From Planomicrobium soli (GTDB lineage Bacteria > Bacillota > Bacilli > Bacillales_A > Planococcaceae), in contig NZ_PYAT01000009.1 in the NCBI RefSeq assembly GCF_003014655.1, positions 88,450 through 152,449 on the forward strand: DNA of 64,000 nt, in the 5' to 3' direction. A program made the position numbers and the translations under genes. Within the stretch, counting starts at the first letter, position 1, and each line of letters begins with the position of its first letter. Positions 59,466 to 64,000 of the stretch are shown in pieces. The notes beneath the pieces are model-generated. The model saw only the letters and a list, made by a program, of their open reading frames with translations, was not told the origin of the DNA and searched no databases.

Positions 59466-59957
59466 TTATACCACTTTTTCCAGTAGGAAGAAATAAGGCT
59501 GTTTGTCCGTTTTCCAATCCATCATGCAAAAAAGCAAACCGTCGTGCACTTTCCGAAAATGGTCATGTATCGGCAAGTTATCGTAAATCATTGTCGCAGT
59601 CATGGCTCCGCGATATTCCATCATGCGCATGCGTGCCTTCCCGCCAACCGCTTTTATAAGCTTTCGCTTGTCCAGCAGCGGTACCGGATCTACCGCAAAC
59701 ACATTTCCTTTTTTCCCTTCAAATAACAAAGGATCTACATTTTCTGCATCGTGAAATGCCTTGCCGTACCAGTTCAGTTTTTTTAATACCCCGTCTAAAG
59801 GATGGCCTGTATGGAACTCCCGCCCCCTCCAGGTACCAATCATCGTTTCCAGACCGGTCGTTTCACATGCGTCGAATATTCGGCAGGCCGTGTGCAAATC
59901 CGTTTTTCCTTGCTCGAGGATGCGTTGGATTTCTGTTTCACGGTTCACCTTAACCAC
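59466..59957 (-). CDS. DUF4334 domain protein with GXWXG motif
   Basis: The 163-residue protein has a GXWXG-type motif (IGTWRGREFHTGHPLDGVL, about 40-58) and a C-terminal DUF4334 domain (about 95-163: MMEYRGAMTATMIYDNLPIHDHFRKVHDGLLFCMMDWK). The fold is probably lipocalin-like; the function is unknown. It starts 4 bases after the SDR stop, so the pair is one transcription unit and may act together. Confidence 0.83.
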   Translation of the reverse strand: MVKVNRETEIQRILEQGKTDLHTACRIFDACETTGLETMIGTWRGREFHTGHPLDGVLKKLNWYGKAFHDAENVDPLLFEGKKGNVFAVDPVPLLDKRKLIKAVGGKARMRMMEYRGAMTATMIYDNLPIHDHFRKVHDGLLFCMMDWKTDKQPYFFLLEKVV

Positions 59958-59961
59958 TCCT

Positions 59962-60747
59962 TCAAATTTCCATTTCCCAGCGTTTCGCTTCTTCTTCCTT
60001 CATCTGCTGTTCCGTTTCCGATGGAAAAGCCGTCCGGAATTTATGGGAATCCAACGGAATAATTTCAACCATTTTCGCAATCATATCAGCAGGATCGTAC
60101 TGTTGTTCAAGTGCTTTATCCCCTTCAGCCATACTATCTTTTTTCGTGAAGTGAACGTTTTCGTCATACCATTTCCACTTTGCCTCGGCGCTTCGGTCAT
60201 TAAATCCTGTAGCGAAAGCACCTGGATTAATTGTGGCGACTTGTACACCGAATTCAACCAGCTCTTTTTGCATCGTAGTCGCAATTGCTTCAATGGCATG
60301 CTTTGTGGCGGTGTACGGACCCACATAAGGCGTTGCCATAATTCCGGCCATTGAAGATAGGAATATGATTTTTCCTTTCCGCTTTTCCACAAATTTCTTT
60401 GCGGCTATTTGAGCGGTTTCAAGTGTCGCGAATACATTTACGTCAAACAACTTCCGGAAATTGGCCATCGGCACTTCTCCAAGTGGTCCGCCTTCATTGA
60501 TTGCCGCGTTTGCGACAAATATGTCAAAGTCATATTCAAGCATCTGCAGAAGGTCTCGCGGATTTGTAATATCCATTTTGAATACTTCAAGCTCCACTCC
60601 TTCCGCCTTTGCCGATTCCCTTAACGACGTGACTTGCGATGCTATTTCCACCGGTGCAATCACACGATGCCCTTGTTTGGCCAGTCCGATTGCCTTACCT
60701 TTTCCAAGACCGCTTCCAGCTCCGGTAATAAAAATCGTTTTGCTCAT
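59962..60747 (-). CDS. Short-chain dehydrogenase/reductase (SDR) family oxidoreductase
   Basis: The 261-residue enzyme has the NAD(P)-binding TGAGSGLGKGKAIGLA (about 8-23), the NAANEGG-like VANAAINEGG, and the catalytic Ser-Tyr-Lys as LSSMAG and YTATK (YxxxK). A classical SDR is certain, but the substrate is not. The TTG at 60750 is also open; GGAGG is 8 bases from the ATG at 60747. It is followed at once by the DUF4334 gene, which suggests a common pathway. Confidence 0.9.
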   Translation of the reverse strand: MSKTIFITGAGSGLGKGKAIGLAKQGHRVIAPVEIASQVTSLRESAKAEGVELEVFKMDITNPRDLLQMLEYDFDIFVANAAINEGGPLGEVPMANFRKLFDVNVFATLETAQIAAKKFVEKRKGKIIFLSSMAGIMATPYVGPYTATKHAIEAIATTMQKELVEFGVQVATINPGAFATGFNDRSAEAKWKWYDENVHFTKKDSMAEGDKALEQQYDPADMIAKMVEIIPLDSHKFRTAFPSETEQQMKEEEAKRWEMEI

Positions 60748-60821
60748 CAAATCTGCCTCCTGTTAACTTATTACTTCTCCCCCTTTACTTCCCTTAGGCA
60801 GACGAGTTAAACAATGCCGAG

Positions 60822-61337
60822 TTAACTGAGCCACCAATCTCTTGTTTCAAATTCTTCCGCATATCTCGCATATTTTTGCAAAGCATCTTTTAAAGTTTTT
60901 TCATTTTTAGCAAGCATCCGTTCTCTCGCTTTCTTCCGCTTGAAGCGGAGGCTGTAGGCTTTTTGCGCTGCATCATATGCTTCCTTCAACTCTCTGAACT
61001 CCACTGCCACATCTCCATCAGGATCAGATAACAAAGATGCCAGCAACCCAATTTTATGGTAAAGTTCCTCGACTGTATAACGGTCCTGGTCACGATGCAA
61101 AAGCCCGGCAACAATAAAGCTCGGCAATTCTTCGTCCACGCCTTTTGATAGATCCGTCAACAACTCGATCATCACCCTCCGATTGCTTGCCAGTGACAAC
61201 ACATAAAAAACATGCGGAATTTCTTCAATCGCCGTAGCAGCAATAAATTCATCGATTTCTTCTATAAACTTTGCAGGTTCGATATGTCCAATTAACATCC
61301 CCAACCGATAAGTTTCATATAATACATATCTGTCCAT
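60822..61337 (-). CDS. Uncharacterised helical protein
   Basis: The 171-residue soluble protein is predicted mostly helical, with an N-terminal MDRYVLYETYRLGMLIGHIEPAKF and a C-terminal basic region (FKRKKARERMLAKNEKTLKDALQKYARYAEEF). No known domain or motif is recognised. The frame is open to 61391, but AGGTGATGTT precedes the ATG at 61337. It lies upstream of the SDR gene, 74 bases away, with no obvious terminator between them. Confidence 0.65.
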   Translation of the reverse strand: MDRYVLYETYRLGMLIGHIEPAKFIEEIDEFIAATAIEEIPHVFYVLSLASNRRVMIELLTDLSKGVDEELPSFIVAGLLHRDQDRYTVEELYHKIGLLASLLSDPDGDVAVEFRELKEAYDAAQKAYSLRFKRKKARERMLAKNEKTLKDALQKYARYAEEFETRDWWLS

Positions 61338-61480
61338 AACATCACCTGCTCTTAATGAAGAAATAAAAATAATTAATAGGATTTGTCTCATGAAATTTTA
61401 TGCATAGTCGTTTTATTGTTTTCTTTATCCGCCTGCTAATCTCCTGCTTAATACAGGTGGACACAGGAATCAAATAAATA

Positions 61481-61507
61481 AAAAACCGCCTCTATTAACA
61501 GAGGCGG
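61481..61507 (-). terminator. Terminator of the XRE regulator gene
   Basis: The CCGCCTCT / AGAGGCGG stem (61486-61493 with 61500-61507) is followed by T6 on the minus strand. Confidence 0.92.
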
Positions 61508-61537
61508 GCACGTTTTCCTAATAAGCAATGAGACGCT

Positions 61538-61894
61538 TTAAACCGAAGTTGATCCATAGCTTCCCATCCGGCGTTTGACTTGGATATAAGAAGCGGCTTC
61601 TGCAATTTCTGCTTGATCTAATGGCTTGTCATCTAATAAGAAAGTATATTCATTTAATATAGAAGAATTTTGTATATTTACATTGAAAGTTCGTTCAACA
61701 CGTCCTAGCAAACCATCGACCGAGACGTTAAAATAATCAGCTATAATTGCAAGGTGGCTGACAGATACTTGTTTCTTGCCACTCTCGTATGCCCATACTG
61801 TACTTTTCGCAAATCCTAATTCTTCAGCTAAAGCCTCCACTGACATCCCTTGCTGTTCTCTAAGACCTTTGATTTTTTCAGCTAATAATTCCAT
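61538..61894 (-). CDS. XRE family helix-turn-helix transcriptional regulator
   Basis: The 118-residue protein has an N-terminal Cro/C1-type HTH (about 4-60: IKGLREQQGMSVEALAEELGFAKSTVWAYESGKKQVS). The C-terminal region (about 70-118, PLDQAEIAEAASYIQVKRRM) is short and helical and may dimerise or bind a ligand. Its own promoter carries a direct-repeat operator candidate, so autoregulation is likely. No partner gene is obvious; a divergent peptide transporter gene lies about 400 bases away. GGGAAAAGAT precedes the ATG. Confidence 0.87.
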   Translation of the reverse strand: MELLAEKIKGLREQQGMSVEALAEELGFAKSTVWAYESGKKQVSVSHLAIIADYFNVSVDGLLGRVERTFNVNIQNSSILNEYTFLLDDKPLDQAEIAEAASYIQVKRRMGSYGSTSV

Positions 61895-61935
61895 ATCTTT
61901 TCCCGCTTTCTCTTTATAAAATTCTAACTATTTAA

Positions 61936-61964
61936 AATATACTGCATGCACTGCATAAACACAA
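61936..61964 (-). promoter_or_regulatory. XRE gene promoter with direct-repeat operator in the spacer
   Basis: On the minus strand TTGTGT (61959-61964), a 17-base spacer and TATATT (61936-61941) form a promoter. Its spacer is filled by ACTGCAT repeated directly (61941-61947 and 61950-61956 on the plus strand, 9-base period), which would allow a repressor to cover it. Confidence 0.5.
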
Positions 61965-62240
61965 TATATTTATATAATACTTTTTAAAAAATGTGAATAT
62001 TTAGTTAAAAAAAGTTATATTATGTAATTTATTGTAAATATTTAACTTTTTTATAATATATATTGCAATTTATTTTCTTTTTACTTGTGCTGGACTTAAA
62101 TTTAGAACGTTTTTTTTATCTTTAAGTTAAGTAAAATGGATTATAACTTTTTTAAAAAAGCATTTTAAATAATTACTATTTTTAAAACAATTTAAATTTA
62201 CTCTTTAATAACCACTATTTACTCATTTTTTAAATTATTT
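61965..62240. other. Very AT-rich non-coding stretch
   Basis: I see no gene here. The stretch is strongly AT-rich with many A/T tracts, unlike other intergenic regions in the window. It might function as an UP-element-rich or curved region between the XRE regulator and the POT transporter, or simply be neutral. Confidence 0.5.
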
Positions 62241-62269
62241 TTGATTTTCAATTCCAGAAAAAGTATTAT
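62241..62269 (+). promoter_or_regulatory. Sigma-A promoter of the POT transporter gene
   Basis: TTGATT (62241-62246), a 17-base spacer and TATTAT (62264-62269) lie 30 bases before the ATG at 62299. Confidence 0.6.
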
Positions 62270-62298
62270 ATTAATATAAATTAAAAGGAGGTTGCACA

Positions 62299-63795
62299 AT
62301 GTCTGACCATTATACAAAGCATGATATCGTGAACAGCGTACCGCAAAAAGGGTTTTTCGGGCATCCTAAAGGACTATTCACATTATTCTTCACAGAATTT
62401 TGGGAGCGGTTTTCATACTATGGTATGAGAGCCATTCTTGTATATTATATGTACTACGAACTTTCCCAGGGAGGACTGGGACTAGACCAGACGCTTGCAC
62501 TGTCAATCATGTCCATTTACGGTTCCTTGGTTTATATGTCCGGAATTATTGGAGGCTGGCTGGCCGATAGAGTGTTTGGTACTTCGAAGGCCGTCTTCTA
62601 TGGTGGTATTTTAATCATGCTTGGGCATATCGCATTGGCAATTCCAGGCAGTCTGTCCATGTTTTTCGTTTCAATGGTGTTGATAGTCCTTGGTACAGGA
62701 TTGTTAAAACCCAATGTCTCCAGTATTGTTGGTGAAGTCTACGCGGAAAAAGATGAACGCCGCGATGCCGGCTTCAGCATTTTCTATATGGGAATCAATC
62801 TCGGCGCATTTCTTTCTCCATTAATTGTCGGCAAAGTAGGTATGGATATCGATTTCCATCTCGGTTTCGCCATTGCTGCAGTCGGCATGCTCTTTGGTCT
62901 TATCGTGTTTATTGTTACCAAAAAGAAAAACCTTGGACTTGCAGGCACTGTAATTGCCAGTCCCTTGTCTGCTGCTGAAAAGAAAAACTTCATCAAAATC
63001 TTCATTAGCAGCGCTATTGCTCTTGCTGCCATCGTTTACTTTGGCATCCAATACGGCTTTTTAACATTTGACAGCTTTATCGCCACGGTCGGTGTTCTGG
63101 GAATTTTAATCCCTACTATTTACTTTATTGTTATGTACCGCAGCAAAAAGACATCTGAAGTTGAACGCTCACGCATCTTGGCGTATATTCCGCTATTCAT
63201 TGCATCAGTGATGTTCTGGGCGATCCAAGAGCAGGGGTCAACAATTCTTGCCGCTTATGCGGACACGCGGACAGATTTATCATTCGCAGGCATTACGATT
63301 TCCCCTGCTTGGTTCCAATCATTGAATCCGTTATTTATTATTACACTGGCTCCTGTATTTGCTTGGCTTTGGGTACGACTTGGCAGCCGCCAACCGTCCA
63401 TTCCACAAAAATTTTCACTCGGGTTGCTGTTTGCCGGTTTGTCATTCCTGGTCATTTTGCTGCCAGCTTACTTTGGCGGTTCAAACACATTAGTCAATCC
63501 TTTATGGCTTGTACTTAGTTACTTGATTGTTGTTCTCGGCGAATTATGCTTATCGCCTGTCGGTTTATCTGCGACAACCAAATTGGCTCCTGTTGCATTT
63601 TCAGCGCAAGCAATGAGCTTATGGTTCCTGTCAAATGCAGCTGCCCAGGCCATCAATGCGCAACTGGTGAAATTCTATACGCCTGAAAATGAAATGATGT
63701 ATTTTGGATTGATCGGCGGAGCTTCTATCGTTTTAAGTATTGTCTTGTATTTTGCTTCTCCAACAATCCAGCGCTTTATGAAGGGCGTACGATAA
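62299..63795 (+). CDS. dtpT: POT/PTR family proton-coupled di-/tripeptide transporter
   Basis: The 498-residue transporter has about 14 membrane segments. It has the POT N-terminal signature FFTEFWERFSYYGMRAILVYYM, with the E-x-x-E-R-like motif (about 31-52), and FSIFYMGINLGAFLSPL (about 155-171) for the PTR2 signature. It imports di- and tripeptides with protons. AAAGGAGG lies 8 bases before the ATG. Its own terminator was not seen before the IS-like sequence. No peptidase gene is adjacent. Confidence 0.95.
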   Translation: MSDHYTKHDIVNSVPQKGFFGHPKGLFTLFFTEFWERFSYYGMRAILVYYMYYELSQGGLGLDQTLALSIMSIYGSLVYMSGIIGGWLADRVFGTSKAVFYGGILIMLGHIALAIPGSLSMFFVSMVLIVLGTGLLKPNVSSIVGEVYAEKDERRDAGFSIFYMGINLGAFLSPLIVGKVGMDIDFHLGFAIAAVGMLFGLIVFIVTKKKNLGLAGTVIASPLSAAEKKNFIKIFISSAIALAAIVYFGIQYGFLTFDSFIATVGVLGILIPTIYFIVMYRSKKTSEVERSRILAYIPLFIASVMFWAIQEQGSTILAAYADTRTDLSFAGITISPAWFQSLNPLFIITLAPVFAWLWVRLGSRQPSIPQKFSLGLLFAGLSFLVILLPAYFGGSNTLVNPLWLVLSYLIVVLGELCLSPVGLSATTKLAPVAFSAQAMSLWFLSNAAAQAINAQLVKFYTPENEMMYFGLIGGASIVLSIVLYFASPTIQRFMKGVR

Positions 63796-63846
63796 CAAAT
63801 AAAAAAAGGCTGTCGAGAGATTCTGAGGCCACTGAAAAACCCTAAG

Positions 63847-63890
63847 AAAAAGCATCAAATTTCTGATTTTAGAAATTTGGTGCTTTTTTT
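63847..63890 (+). terminator. Terminator hairpin ahead of the transposase gene
   Basis: A 15-bp stem (63850-63864 with 63871-63885, one G-T pair) is followed by T5. It would stop read-through from the POT gene into the transposase, or end the POT transcript. Confidence 0.75.
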
Positions 63891-63926
63891 GTTGTATACT
63901 GGTTTTAACTTCAAGGAGGGATAACC

Positions 63927-64000
63927 ATGATGCCAGACAGACCGTCCATGAAACCCAGTCCTTATGCCGCCCTTTATGATCTTGTCATCCCCCACGACCA
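63927..64000 (+). CDS. Transposase N-terminus (partial, runs off the window)
   Basis: The frame begins ATGATG after AAGGAGGG and encodes 24 complete codons to the edge: MMPDRPSMKPSPYAALYDLV and on. The YALYDLVIP.D pattern resembles the N-terminus of IS1182-family transposases. Only the first 25 residues are visible, so the family assignment is tentative. Confidence 0.55.
   Translation, partial: MMPDRPSMKPSPYAALYDLVIPHD

Larger units (their letters stand above)
63807..64000 (+). mobile_element. Left end of a probable insertion sequence (IS1182-like), cut by the window edge
   Basis: Downstream of the POT gene, the AGGCTGTCGAGAGATTCTGA sequence and the CCACTGAAAAACCC motif look like an IS terminus. 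They are followed by a terminator hairpin (63847-63890), a promoter-like TTGTTGTATACTGG, and a transposase start at 63927. The left boundary is a guess, and no target duplication can be tested. Confidence 0.45.

Noticed and set aside
59761..60354. Open frame of 197 codons on the plus strand
   Set aside because: It is antisense to the DUF4334 and SDR genes and has an unlikely composition (many Phe, His and Arg).
1..64000. CRISPR arrays, tRNA or rRNA genes
   Set aside because: No regularly spaced repeats, tRNA cloverleaf sequence or rRNA segment was recognised when reading both strands.

Overview
The window looks like chromosomal core genome of a low- to mid-GC Gram-positive bacterium of the order Bacillales, most likely Planococcaceae (Planococcus or a close relative). 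Reasons: strong AGGAGG-type ribosome binding sites, many GTG/TTG starts, Bacillus-type gene sets (CssRS-HtrA-PrsA, an FMN-riboswitch rib operon, LTA synthase, DbpA/YxiN, GltAB, signal peptidase I), lipoprotein signals and T-rich Rho-independent terminators. Genus is inference. No rRNA, tRNA or CRISPR array is seen, and there is no prophage. The only clear mobile element is a transposase start cut by the right edge.

Layout. 1-5.7 kb: a DJ-1/PfpI protein, then a secretion quality-control block (HtrA, PrsA-type foldase, and a CssS/CssR-like two-component system) interrupted by a 324-bp non-coding element between duplicated hairpins. 5.9-9.4 kb: a GTPase with a DUF697 tail, LTA synthase and a histidine phosphatase. 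9.7-12.6 kb: rib operon (FMN riboswitch, ribE, ribBA, ribH) without ribD. 12.7-20.4 kb: small housekeeping genes (CHY zinc finger, GNAT, NUDIX, phosphoesterase, MgtC, MsrA, PCMT, CtaG-DUF2243, DUF2294) with several SigB-like promoters. 20.5-31.2 kb: TopB, a TrkA-C membrane protein, sugar kinase, the divergent methionine-salvage pair MtnU/MtnE, signal peptidase, acetamidase and a SEC-C protein. 31.2-31.4 kb: a cluster of five DnaA boxes. 31.4-38.5 kb: DUF421, thioesterase, AAC(3)-like enzyme, a Fic toxin with VbhA-type antitoxin, an aldehyde dehydrogenase operon with a cre site, a pseudouridine synthase, an unknown gene and a lipoprotein. 38.5-42.4 kb: CBS protein, polar amino-acid ABC importer and an RpiR regulator. 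43-51 kb: LysM-3D wall protein with a WalR box, DbpA helicase, an ATP-grasp / alpha-E-transglutaminase locus, a YtxH-like protein, a cupin-HD-GYP protein and a small secreted protein. 51-64 kb: glutamate synthase with a perfect cre site, RecQ, DUF4334-SDR pair, an XRE regulator, a POT peptide transporter and the IS edge.

Genes that plausibly work together: the two-component system with HtrA/PrsA through a promoter carrying a TAGTTT direct repeat; the FMN riboswitch with the rib genes; Fic with its antitoxin; ALDH with DUF779; ATP-grasp with alpha-E and transglutaminase as a predicted peptide-ligating system in which the last two are fused in one frame; and GltA with GltB. The most unusual observations are the non-oriC DnaA-box cluster at 31259-31399, the alpha-E-transglutaminase fusion with a retained internal start signal, the loss of ribD together with a structured element in its usual place, and the 23-bp perfect inverted repeat that encodes the identical C-terminal ends of two convergent genes. 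All functional calls are from sequence reading alone.
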